Below are positions 16,669-24,968 of a DNA stretch of 64,000 bases, piece by piece (the stretch's first letter is position 1; every line of letters begins with the position of its first letter). The notes beneath the pieces were generated by a model, which saw nothing but the letters and a program-made list of their open reading frames with translations, ran no database searches and was not told where the DNA came from. The position numbers were made by a program, and so were the translations under genes. The DNA comes from Nereida sp024640765 (GTDB lineage: Bacteria; Pseudomonadota; Alphaproteobacteria; Rhodobacterales; Rhodobacteraceae): NCBI GenBank assembly GCA_024640765.1, contig JAHEEK010000004.1:1-64000 (forward strand), given 5' to 3'.

Positions 16669-17205
16669 TCAATCGGTAAACCGTACTTTGCCAATATGGT
16701 TAAGGTTGCGATTGCGCTGTGCGTAATCAATGCCGTACCCGACAACAAACTCGTCTGGTATGGCAAAACCAACCCAGTCCGCTGAAATATCCACCTCGCG
16801 ACGGCTTTCTTTGTCCAAAAGAACGATGCTTCTCATCTTCGCGGGTTTGCGCGCTTGCAGTAGGCCAATGACGTGCTTCATCGTGTAGCCCGTATCAATC
16901 AAATCTTCGACGACCAGCACATGACGCGCCTCAATTGCGCCGCGTAAGTCCTTGAGAATGCGTACTTCACGGCTACTTTCCATGCCGTCGCTGTAGCTGC
17001 TTGCCTCTAAGAAATCGACTTCCACATCAAGGTTCAGCTCACGCACAAGATCGGCAATGAACACAAAACTGCCGCGCAACAGCCCAACAACCACTAGCTT
17101 ATCAGCGGCAGCGAATTCTGCCTCAATCTCACGGGCAAGTTCCTCAATGCGGGCAGCAATTGCCTTGGCGGTGATCATTGGATCGATAACATATGGACGC
17201 GACAT
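16669..17205 (-). CDS. hpt: Hypoxanthine phosphoribosyltransferase
   Basis: Purine salvage: makes IMP and GMP from the free bases and PRPP. It has 178 residues from the ATG at 17205, preferred because AAGGGA lies upstream and MSRPYVIDPMI is a normal start. The PRPP-binding motif is VLVVEDLIDTGYTMKH near residues 100-115, and DFLEASSYSD holds the flexible catalytic loop. It diverges from the COQ10-like gene at 17279. Confidence 0.93.
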   Translation of the reverse strand: MSRPYVIDPMITAKAIAARIEELAREIEAEFAAADKLVVVGLLRGSFVFIADLVRELNLDVEVDFLEASSYSDGMESSREVRILKDLRGAIEARHVLVVEDLIDTGYTMKHVIGLLQARKPAKMRSIVLLDKESRREVDISADWVGFAIPDEFVVGYGIDYAQRNRNLNHIGKVRFTD

Positions 17206-17278
17206 ATTGGGGAATTCCCTTGATTTTCGCGCGCTAGCATACGACATCTGGCAGAGCTGTCATCAACGAAATTGAATC

Positions 17279-17725
17279 ATGCCGACACATACCGACACAA
17301 AAACACTGCCATACACTGCGCAGCAAATGTACGATCTGGTCGCGGATGTGGCGTCCTATCCTCAGTTTTTGCCGTGGTGCGCGGCTGCGCGCATCAGAAG
17401 TAGGACGGACCACGGGGCATCTGAAGTCATGCTTGCGGATTTGGTCATCAGTTTTAAAGTTTTTCGCGAACGTTTTGGTAGCAAAGTGGTTCTGTATCCG
17501 GACGATCAGAAGATTGAGACGACGTACATTGATGGCCCATTTAAGTATATGGAATCAACATGGAGTTTCAAAGATGTAGAAGGTGGTGTTGAAGTAACCT
17601 TCTTTGTAGATTTTGAATTCAAGAACGCCATTCTGCAAGGGATCATCGGTGTTGTGTTTAACGAGGCAATGCAGCGGATTGTGCGGGCGTTTGAGCGCCG
17701 CGCTGACGCGCTTTACGGCGGCTAG
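17279..17725 (+). CDS. COQ10/RatA-family START-domain protein
   Basis: 148 residues forming a single START/polyketide-cyclase fold: YTAQQMYDLVADVASYPQFL near the N-terminus, FKYMESTWSFKD in the middle and FNEAMQRIVRAFERRADALY at the end. This is the bacterial counterpart of mitochondrial Coq10, which binds ubiquinone and supports respiration; E. coli RatA has been reported to inhibit ribosome association. In alphaproteobacteria the quinone role is the more likely. It is probably monocistronic. Confidence 0.88.
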   Translation: MPTHTDTKTLPYTAQQMYDLVADVASYPQFLPWCAAARIRSRTDHGASEVMLADLVISFKVFRERFGSKVVLYPDDQKIETTYIDGPFKYMESTWSFKDVEGGVEVTFFVDFEFKNAILQGIIGVVFNEAMQRIVRAFERRADALYGG

Positions 17726-17733
17726 AACGCAAA

Positions 17734-17755
17734 CGGCCACCCCGAAGGATGGCCG
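17734..17755. terminator. Inverted repeat between convergent COQ10-like gene and amtB
   Basis: CGGCCA at 17734-17739 pairs with TGGCCG at 17750-17755, and CC/GG pairs inside extend the stem. There is no T run on either strand, so termination strength is uncertain. Confidence 0.4.
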
Positions 17756-17784
17756 CCGCTCGGTCTAGCAAGCTGGGTGCTAAG

Positions 17785-18966
17785 CTACGACGTTGTATCG
17801 TAGGCGCGCTCACCGTGTACTGCCAAATCAAGGCCGGTCTGCTCTGTTTCTTCATCGACACGCAGCGGAGTGATCACCTTCACGATGTAAACTAAAGCGA
17901 CTGTGACGACGGTTGTGAAAACGCCCACAATTGCCAGTGATCCAAGTTGCGCAACCCATGTGCCTTGGCCAACCAACGCAATTACGATTGTCCCGAAAAT
18001 ACCGCCCACACCGTGTACCGCGAACACATCGAGCGTGTCGTCAATCTTGAGTGTGTTGCGGACCAATACGACGGCCTCTTGGCACAAGATGCCAGCAACG
18101 CCGCCGATGCACAGTGCTGTCACCGGATCAACAAAGCCAGACGCGGGCGTGATCGAAGCCAGCCCTGCGATTGTCCCAGTCACGATCCCGACCAGAGAGG
18201 CTTTGCCGAACTTGATCTTCTCCCACAGCGCCCATGACAATGAGGCTGCCGCCGCTGAGATATGCGTGACGGTCAGGGCCATCGCGGCGCCACCATCTGC
18301 CGCCAGTTGAGATCCCCCGTTGAAGCCGAACCAGCCAACCCAAAGCATTGCCGCGCCGATCATGACATAGCCCGGATTGTGGGGGGGCTTGCTTTGCTCT
18401 TTGCGCGCGCCAAGCATCACCGCAATGATAAGGGCTGCAAGGCCAGCTGTTTCATGGACCACGATGCCACCAGCGAAGTCGCGGGCACCTGTCTCACCAA
18501 AGATGCCGCCGTCCGCCAACATGCCGCCACCCCAGATCCAGTGAACCACAGGTGCATAACAAAGCAGCATCCACAGGCCAGAAAAGAGCAGAACAAAACC
18601 AAAGCCGACACGCTCAACATATGCGCCGACAATCAGCGCGGGGGTGATGACTGCAAAGGTCATTTGGAAGGCAAAGAACAGAACCTCGGGGATTGTACCC
18701 GCCAAAGTGTCTGCGTCGATGCCGTCAAGGAACATCTTGTCCAAACCGCCCCAGTAGCCGCTCGTGCCGCTGCCAAAAGCGATGGAATATCCGAAGGCTA
18801 GCCACAATATACTCATTAAACATGCGATTGCGTAGCAGTGCATAAACACGCTCAAAACGTTGCGAGAACGGACCAGGCCGCCGTAAAATAGTGCCAAGCC
18901 TGGCAATGTCATAAACAGAACCAGCGCCGTCGCGACGATGATCCAAGCTGTATCTGCCCCTACCAT
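17785..18966 (-). CDS. amtB: Ammonium transporter
   Basis: 393 residues, about eleven membrane helices, forming a trimeric ammonium channel in the inner membrane. The substrate Asp lies in ARDFAGGIVVHETAG (near 168-182), whose His is the first of the twin histidines; the second is in DVFAVHGVGGIFGT (near 315). The N-terminus begins directly at ADTAWIIVATALVL, so this version has no signal peptide. A strong AGGAGGG site lies four bases before the ATG. The usual partner glnK is absent from both sides. The nearby ntr genes suggest nitrogen control, but no binding site was identified. A TG-alternating stretch (19031-19046) lies in the leader. Confidence 0.95.
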   Translation of the reverse strand: MVGADTAWIIVATALVLFMTLPGLALFYGGLVRSRNVLSVFMHCYAIACLMSILWLAFGYSIAFGSGTSGYWGGLDKMFLDGIDADTLAGTIPEVLFFAFQMTFAVITPALIVGAYVERVGFGFVLLFSGLWMLLCYAPVVHWIWGGGMLADGGIFGETGARDFAGGIVVHETAGLAALIIAVMLGARKEQSKPPHNPGYVMIGAAMLWVGWFGFNGGSQLAADGGAAMALTVTHISAAAASLSWALWEKIKFGKASLVGIVTGTIAGLASITPASGFVDPVTALCIGGVAGILCQEAVVLVRNTLKIDDTLDVFAVHGVGGIFGTIVIALVGQGTWVAQLGSLAIVGVFTTVVTVALVYIVKVITPLRVDEETEQTGLDLAVHGERAYDTTS

Positions 18967-19129
18967 GATACCCTCCTAAGGTGATGTTGAGGTGCAATAA
19001 GCATGGGGGGTGAGCCCGATAAAGAGGCAGTGTGTGTATGTGTGTGCTTAAATTATCAGCAGGCTGAGTGTGCATGATTACTGTGCGGTAACGCAGCCTC
19101 TTTGCTTAATTAATGGGCGAAACGCAAAG

Positions 19130-19615
19130 CTACTGGCTTTCAAAAAACCGTATCAACATGCCAAGCGCATGGTCCCGTGCAGCGCACCTGACATGTGTCC
19201 GCCCCAACGCGCCGAACTCAATCGTTTCTGTGAGACAGGTGTCAGTCGTTTCGTCAAAAAGGGCGAAGCAAACGCGCCCCTCAGGCTTGAAATCAGAGCC
19301 ACCTGGCCCCGCAATCCCAGTGATTGAGACACTTGTCCGCGCATCAGATCGCGCCACTGCACCCCGCGCCATTTGTTGGGCTACTTCTATGCTGACGGCA
19401 CCGTGCCGGGCGAGTGTCTCAGGGGTAACGCCAAGCATCATTTCTTTTGCGCTGTTGGCGTAAGTTGTGAACCCGCAAATGACCACATCCGAGCTGCCAG
19501 CAATCTCCGTAAGCGCTGCACTGACCATGCCACCGGTGCAACTTTCGGCGGTTGCGATCGTACGGTTGACGCGCCGTGCCGCCTCAAGGGTTTTGTTGGC
19601 TAATTCAGAGTGCAT
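19130..19615 (-). CDS. CinA C-terminal domain protein / nicotinamide-nucleotide amidase
   Basis: 161 residues from ATG at 19615. Motifs are TIATAESCTGGMVSAALTEI near 25-44 and SITGIAGPGGSDFKPEGRVC near 98-117, the hallmark of the CinA C-terminal (PncC) amidase, which deamidates NMN in pyridine-nucleotide recycling. The N-terminal CinA pyrophosphatase-like domain is not present, which is normal for this form. The start lies 11 bases inside the end of pgpA, so the two are cotranscribed. Confidence 0.9.
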   Translation of the reverse strand: MHSELANKTLEAARRVNRTIATAESCTGGMVSAALTEIAGSSDVVICGFTTYANSAKEMMLGVTPETLARHGAVSIEVAQQMARGAVARSDARTSVSITGIAGPGGSDFKPEGRVCFALFDETTDTCLTETIEFGALGRTHVRCAARDHALGMLIRFFESQ

Positions 19616-20096
19616 GGGCGAGCCCCGCCAAAACAATTACCCCAATCGCTGCAAAAATGCCGGCGATAACATCATCAAGCATCACGCCCCAGTGGTCATG
19701 TCGGCGGTCTGCCATGCCGACCAGCCAAGGTTTCCAAATGTCAAAAAGGCGAAAGAGCGCAAAAGCGGCGATCCATCCGGGCCAAAGTGCCAGCAGATCA
19801 GTGCCCGCAGCCTGTGCCCCGATTATAACGGGCAAAAGTGCTATCCATTGGCCAATGACCTCGTCGATCACAATAATAGACGGGTCGTGATCGTCACTTC
19901 CTGCAGTCATGATTTTCGTGGCCCAAACGCCTTTCGCAAAACCCACAACCAAAGCGACGCCAAAAAGAATGGGCCCGCCGAGTGTGGCGAGTGCCCACCC
20001 AAGCGGAAGGGCGGCAAGCGATCCCCATGTGCCTGGGGCAGGGCTCATGTGGCCGACATAGCCCACGGTACCAATCAAATGAGCGAGTTGTTTCAT
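19605..20096 (-). CDS. pgpA: Phosphatidylglycerophosphatase A
   Basis: Removes phosphate from phosphatidylglycerophosphate to make phosphatidylglycerol in the inner membrane. 163 residues; GTVGYVGHMSPAPGTWGSLA near the N-terminus and IVIDEVIGQWIALLP near 75 are characteristic, with three to four membrane helices. The start overlaps the ispDF stop as ATGA, and the end overlaps cinA, giving one ispDF-pgpA-cinA transcript. Confidence 0.93.
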   Translation of the reverse strand: MKQLAHLIGTVGYVGHMSPAPGTWGSLAALPLGWALATLGGPILFGVALVVGFAKGVWATKIMTAGSDDHDPSIIVIDEVIGQWIALLPVIIGAQAAGTDLLALWPGWIAAFALFRLFDIWKPWLVGMADRRHDHWGVMLDDVIAGIFAAIGVIVLAGLAHAL

Positions 20097-21262
20097 GGTT
20101 TGACCAACGTGGCAGTTGCCAGCGCGGCGATGCCTTCACCACGCCCTGTAAATCCGAGTTTTTCGGACGTGGTCGCCTTTACGCCGACCCGCGCAACGTC
20201 GAGCCTCATGATCTCGGCCATTTTCTCGCGCATTTGCATCGCAACCGGCCCTATCTTTGGAAATTCACAGACCAGCGTGCAGTCAACGTTTGAAATGGTA
20301 TACCCGCGCTCCGTCGCGCGGCTAACGGCGTGGCGCAAAAAGATGTCAGAGGCGGCACCTTTCCATTGCGCCTCACTTGGCGGGAAATGCTGTCCGATAT
20401 CCCCGTCCGCAAGGGCGCCGTAAATCGCATCAGTCACGGCATGCATACCTACGTCCGCATCAGAATGACCCTGCAAGGCACTATCAAAAGGCACTTTTAC
20501 GCCGCATAGAATTACATGATCACCGTCACCAAAGCGGTGTACATCGTAGCCATTGCCAACGCGAATATCCATGGCAGCCTGTCCTTTCAAAATACGTGCG
20601 GCGCGGGCAAAATCTTCGGGCGTCGTCACTTTGATATTGTCTTCTAAGCCGGGCACAATCTGGACTGGTATGTTTGCCGCGCGGGCAATTTCCACATCGT
20701 CAGCCGAATCACCTTTATGGGCAAGATGGGCCGCTAAGAGGGGGGCAAGGTGAAACCCTTGGGGTGTTTGCGCGCGCATTAATTCGCTGCGATCTTGTGT
20801 ACGGGACACATGTCCATGGTCATGTGTCCAAAGCGCGTCGGTGACCTGAAGGCCCGGTGCAGCACCTTTGGCGGTGTTAAGCGCGGCAATCACGTTATCA
20901 ATCACAGTATCTGAGATGCACGGGCGCGCCACATCGTGGATTAGAACCTGATCCACGCCTTGTTTTTGCGCTTCTTTTAGTCCGCATAGAACAGATGCAT
21001 TTCGGGTTTCACCGCCTACAATACGCGTGATCCCATCGAATGAGATACCCTCGATGTCACGCTCAATATCATCTTGATGAAGCACCAGAATAATAATGGA
21101 CAGGTGTCCGCATGCGCGAAAGCGGTCAAGTGTCCATGCTGCAATCGGACGACCTGCAACATACTGCCATTGCTTTGGAATATCACCACCGGCACGGGTT
21201 CCACGGCCAGCTGCGACAATAATCGCAGCGGTCTTTGGTTTGGTGTTGTGGGCAGATGTCAT
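20093..21262 (-). CDS. ispDF: Bifunctional IspD/IspF isoprenoid enzyme
   Basis: Catalyses two non-consecutive steps of the MEP pathway: CDP-methylerythritol formation and cyclisation to MEcPP. The IspD half begins AAIIVAAGRGTRAGGDIPKQ; the IspF half begins near residue 232 with RVGNGYDVHRFGDGDHVILC and includes GHSDADVGMHAVTDAIYGAL, the metal-binding region. The fused form is common in alphaproteobacteria. From ATG at 21262 the protein has 389 residues; a TTG at 21280 would add six. It heads a three-gene overlapping operon. Confidence 0.95.
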   Translation of the reverse strand: MTSAHNTKPKTAAIIVAAGRGTRAGGDIPKQWQYVAGRPIAAWTLDRFRACGHLSIIILVLHQDDIERDIEGISFDGITRIVGGETRNASVLCGLKEAQKQGVDQVLIHDVARPCISDTVIDNVIAALNTAKGAAPGLQVTDALWTHDHGHVSRTQDRSELMRAQTPQGFHLAPLLAAHLAHKGDSADDVEIARAANIPVQIVPGLEDNIKVTTPEDFARAARILKGQAAMDIRVGNGYDVHRFGDGDHVILCGVKVPFDSALQGHSDADVGMHAVTDAIYGALADGDIGQHFPPSEAQWKGAASDIFLRHAVSRATERGYTISNVDCTLVCEFPKIGPVAMQMREKMAEIMRLDVARVGVKATTSEKLGFTGRGEGIAALATATLVKP

Positions 21263-21417
21263 GGGAACAGGATGTATCAATCTTTACGGGTGATACAACT
21301 GAAATGGCGCGCATTGGAATTGCAACAATGATTAAAATATAGGCAACAGATATTTTTTGGCTAATTTATGTGCAGTTTAGCATTGTGTGTGCTCTGGGGA
21401 TTGCTAGGCATAGAAGA

Positions 21418-22419
21418 ATGAACACTTTTGCAGACCGATCAACACCACTCAGTCTTCCAAACCCGCCGGTTATGCTTGCCCCGCTCGCAGGCATTACGGA
21501 TTTGCCGTTCCGAAAGCTGGTGAGCAAATTTGGGGCCGGTCGCGTTGTCAGCGAAATGGTTGCGTCACAAGAGCTGCTGAGCAGTCGTCCTGGCACGCGC
21601 GAAAAAGCAGAACTTGGTGCCGAGGTTGAAAATACAGCAGTTCAGCTTGCGGGCCGTGATCCCGAATGGATGGCTGAGGCCGCGCGTCAGGTTGCCGATA
21701 TGGGCGCAAAAATTATCGACATCAACATGGGGTGCCCAGCAAAAAAGGTCACCAGCGGGTATTCAGGTAGTGCTTTGATGCGCGATTTGGACCATGCGCT
21801 TAAACTAATTGATGCAGTGGTCGAGGCCGTGAATTTACCGGTGACGCTAAAGACGCGCCTTGGTTGGGATGAAAATCTGCTTAACGCGCCCGAGCTGGCG
21901 GTGCGTTCTGAACAAGTGGGCGTGCAACAGATCGTCATTCACGGACGCACCCGTTGCCAATTTTACAAAGGTGCCGCGGATTGGTCGGCGATCGGGCGGG
22001 TTAAGAATGCGGTGAACATTCCCATCATTGCGAACGGCGATATTACGGATCCACAAACAGCGCGCAACGCGCTTGATCAATCAGGGGCCGACGGGGTCAT
22101 GATCGGCCGCGGTGCGCAGGGCCGTCCGTGGGTTCTGGCCGAAGTTGCCCATGCGATTTACGGCGATCAAGCTGCCATTTGTGCGCCGGATGTTCCAAGC
22201 GGTGCTGATCTGTGTGATCTGGTCTCAGGCCATTTTGAAGACATGCTGGCGTTCTACGGAAGCTCTCTTGGGGGGCGCGTGGCACGTAAACATTTAGGCT
22301 GGTACATGGATTTTGCGCAAACGCCAGCTGCACTTCGTCGCGAAGTTCTGACTGCGGATCCAAGTGTCGTATTGAGACTTTTGCCGCTCGCCCTGCAACA
22401 GCATCAGGAGGCCGCGTAA
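21418..22419 (+). CDS. dusB: tRNA-dihydrouridine synthase (DusB/NifR3)
   Basis: Reduces specific uridines in tRNA using FMN. 333 residues from ATG at 21418 behind a GAAGA site. The FMN barrel starts PPVMLAPLAGITDLPFRKLV, and the catalytic cysteine is in INMGCPAKKVTSGYSGSALM. In alphaproteobacteria this gene classically precedes ntrBC (hence the name nifR3), as it does here, two bases before ntrB. The promoter for the long operon probably lies in 21263-21417. Confidence 0.95.
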   Translation: MNTFADRSTPLSLPNPPVMLAPLAGITDLPFRKLVSKFGAGRVVSEMVASQELLSSRPGTREKAELGAEVENTAVQLAGRDPEWMAEAARQVADMGAKIIDINMGCPAKKVTSGYSGSALMRDLDHALKLIDAVVEAVNLPVTLKTRLGWDENLLNAPELAVRSEQVGVQQIVIHGRTRCQFYKGAADWSAIGRVKNAVNIPIIANGDITDPQTARNALDQSGADGVMIGRGAQGRPWVLAEVAHAIYGDQAAICAPDVPSGADLCDLVSGHFEDMLAFYGSSLGGRVARKHLGWYMDFAQTPAALRREVLTADPSVVLRLLPLALQQHQEAA

Positions 22420-22421
22420 TA

Positions 22422-23495
22422 ATGGACCGCGCACTTTGGATATCACTTCCGTCGCCTGTCGTTCTGATCGGGGCTGATGATTGCGTGATTGATATGAACC
22501 CGGCGGGCGAAAGTTTTCTGAATGTATCGTGCAAGTCGCTTATTGGGAAGTCGCTCTGGGATACGGTTCTACGCGCGGCACCGATGGAAGGCGCGATGCA
22601 AAAGGCGCGCAACAGCCATTCAACTCTTTATATCAACGACGTTATTGTGGGGGACGCGGGAAAAGGTAGCATGGCGTATAACATTCAGGTGGCGCCACTT
22701 CAAGGAACGAAAGGCGGTATGATTATGCTGATGTCGCCGCGTGAATTGACCACGCGCATTGACGCATCGCGGACGTCCCATTCTGCGGCGCGATCTGCGA
22801 TAGGCATGTCCGAAATGCTCGCCCATGAGGTTAAGAACCCCCTCGCTGGCATAACGGGTGCGGCGCAACTTTTATCCATGAGCCTGTCAAACGGGGACAG
22901 GGAAATGACGGACCTCATTGTTGAGGAAACCCGCCGGATTGTGAAGTTGCTTGATCAAGTTGAGATGTTTGGGAACCTTCAGCCGCCTGAGCAGAAAGTG
23001 GTTAATATTCACGACGTTCTGAACCGTGCTCGGAGGTCAGCGCTGGTCGGATTTGGCGCGCATATGACCATCGCTGAGCACTATGACCCATCGCTGCCAT
23101 CGACCCTTGGTGACGCGGATCAATTGCTGCAGGTCATTCAGAACTTGCTGAAAAATGCCTCGGAGGCGGCGGACCGCCGTGGGGGGCACATCGATATTCG
23201 AACTTATTACGAGCACTCTTTGAGAGTGCGGCGCGCCGACGGTGAACATGCCCCGCTGCCGCTTCAGATTGAGATTATTGATGATGGGCCTGGCCTTCCG
23301 CCCGAGTTGGAAAATGACATTTTTGAACCCTTTGTATCGGGTAAAGAAAACGGGACGGGGCTTGGGCTGGCATTGGTTGCGAAGATCGTCGCTGACCACC
23401 ATGGCTGGCTGCGGGTTGAGAGTGAACCCGGCAAGACGATGTTCCGGATTAGCCTGCCGCGTGCGCCCAAACATATGAAAGACCATACTGAATGA
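22422..23495 (+). CDS. ntrB: Nitrogen-regulation sensor kinase/phosphatase NtrB
   Basis: 357 residues, no membrane segment, as expected for the cytosolic PII-controlled kinase. A PAS domain covers roughly residues 10-115, the phosphoacceptor His lies in EMLAHEVKNPLAGITGAAQL near 130, and the ATPase domain has IQNLLKNASEAADRRGG (N box), IIDDGPGLP and GTGLGLALV. It phosphorylates NtrC when nitrogen is limiting. Two bases separate it from dusB and 36 from ntrC. Confidence 0.95.
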   Translation: MDRALWISLPSPVVLIGADDCVIDMNPAGESFLNVSCKSLIGKSLWDTVLRAAPMEGAMQKARNSHSTLYINDVIVGDAGKGSMAYNIQVAPLQGTKGGMIMLMSPRELTTRIDASRTSHSAARSAIGMSEMLAHEVKNPLAGITGAAQLLSMSLSNGDREMTDLIVEETRRIVKLLDQVEMFGNLQPPEQKVVNIHDVLNRARRSALVGFGAHMTIAEHYDPSLPSTLGDADQLLQVIQNLLKNASEAADRRGGHIDIRTYYEHSLRVRRADGEHAPLPLQIEIIDDGPGLPPELENDIFEPFVSGKENGTGLGLALVAKIVADHHGWLRVESEPGKTMFRISLPRAPKHMKDHTE

Positions 23496-23531
23496 TTGAC
23501 CGCCAACTTATTGTTTTGAGGACCTATTAAT

Positions 23532-24896
23532 ATGGATGGCACTGTTCTTGTCGCTGATGATGATCGCACAATTCGAACTGTTTTGACCCAAGCACTGACC
23601 CGCGCAGGATGTAAAGTGCACGCGACCGCCAGCATGGTAACGTTGCTTCGGTGGGTCGAAGAAGGGAAGGGCGATTTGGTCGTTTCGGACGTGGTTATGC
23701 CCGATGGTAATGGCCTTGATGCGCTACCCCATATCACCAAAGCGCGGCCCAATTTGCCGGTGATCATCATCTCGGCACAGAACACAATAATGACCGCAAT
23801 TCAGGCCACTGAGAAAGACGCCTACGATTATCTTCCTAAGCCATTTGACTTGCCCGATCTGATGAAGCGCTGTGCTAAGGCGCTTGAGGCGAAGCGAAAA
23901 AGTCCTGCGCTTTCGCAGCCGCCTGTGAAGGACGAGAATGAGTTGCCTCTGGTCGGGCGGACTGTCGCGATGCAAGCGCTTTATAGGTTAATTGCGCGGG
24001 TGATGAACACTGATCTGTCGGTGCTAATTTTGGGTGAAAGTGGCACGGGTAAATCGCTTGTAGCACGCGCAATCCATGACTTTTCTGACCGCAGGAGCCT
24101 TCCTTTTGTTGTTGTTGGTGAGCGCGATTTGGAAGGTGTTGATGGTCCGGCGAATGTACTGTCGCGGGTACGCGGTGGTACACTTGTTTTTGATGAAATA
24201 GCTGATCTCAGTCTTGAGGCGCAAGCGCGGGTGGTGCGCATGTTGGATAGTATGCCGGAACCTGCGCCGCGGGTTATTGCCGCTAACCAGTCTGGTCTAG
24301 CTGAGCGTACAGAGCAGGGTTTGTTCCGTGAAGATTTATTCTACCGGCTATCTGGCGTCACACTTTCTGTGCCGCCGTTACGTGAACGCGTGGAAGATAT
24401 TGAACTTCTCGCGGCGCACTTTTTGAGTCGTTCTGACCGGAGTGGCGGGCCGGCAAAGTTTTTCTCTGACGAGGCGATGGACTTGCTCCGCAATTATAGC
24501 TGGCCCGGAAACGTGCGCCAATTTGGACATGCGATCAAGCGCTTGGTCGTCACTGTCGCAGAAGAGCAAATCACCGAAGCACAAGTTGAAACCATGCTTC
24601 GCAACCAACCGGCCGTTAGCACAACGCTGCGCGCAGGTGAGGGTGAAAAACTGTCAGCATCGGTGTTTAAACATCTAAGACGATACTTTGATCTGCACGG
24701 CGGAGAGCTGCCGCCCGATGGGCTTTATGGTCGAATTTTGCGCGAAATTGAGATGCCGCTGATCGAGATCGCGCTTGATGCAACCGGTGGTAATCAAGCT
24801 AAATGTGCTGATCTTCTTGGCATCAACCGCAATACCTTGCGAAAAAAGATCACGGACCTCGATATTGAGGTGACACGCCGACGCAAATTGATGTAA
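23532..24896 (+). CDS. ntrC: Nitrogen regulator NtrC, variant lacking the sigma54-contact loop
   Basis: 454 residues: receiver domain with phospho-Asp53 (VVSDVVMPDGNG), AAA+ domain with Walker A GESGTGKS (168-175) and Walker B GGTLVFDE (215-222), and a C-terminal Fis-type helix-turn-helix (GGNQAKCADLLGINRNTLRK). The segment between Walker A and B is about 16 residues shorter than in E. coli NtrC, and the GAFTGA loop that contacts sigma54 is absent. This is the form known from Rhodobacter capsulatus, where NtrC activates the housekeeping polymerase. Expected targets are glutamine synthetase, amtB and nitrogen-assimilation genes. Confidence 0.95.
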   Translation: MDGTVLVADDDRTIRTVLTQALTRAGCKVHATASMVTLLRWVEEGKGDLVVSDVVMPDGNGLDALPHITKARPNLPVIIISAQNTIMTAIQATEKDAYDYLPKPFDLPDLMKRCAKALEAKRKSPALSQPPVKDENELPLVGRTVAMQALYRLIARVMNTDLSVLILGESGTGKSLVARAIHDFSDRRSLPFVVVGERDLEGVDGPANVLSRVRGGTLVFDEIADLSLEAQARVVRMLDSMPEPAPRVIAANQSGLAERTEQGLFREDLFYRLSGVTLSVPPLRERVEDIELLAAHFLSRSDRSGGPAKFFSDEAMDLLRNYSWPGNVRQFGHAIKRLVVTVAEEQITEAQVETMLRNQPAVSTTLRAGEGEKLSASVFKHLRRYFDLHGGELPPDGLYGRILREIEMPLIEIALDATGGNQAKCADLLGINRNTLRKKITDLDIEVTRRRKLM

Positions 24897-24968
24897 ATAC
24901 ATCACATAAGCGTGGCCAAATGGTCGCATAGCGTCTGCTATGGGCGCGCAAGGCTAAGGTGAAACGAG

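Noticed and set aside
19031..19046. TG-alternating tract as a phase-variable repeat
   Set aside because: It is short, interrupted by one A, and lies outside coding DNA upstream of amtB.
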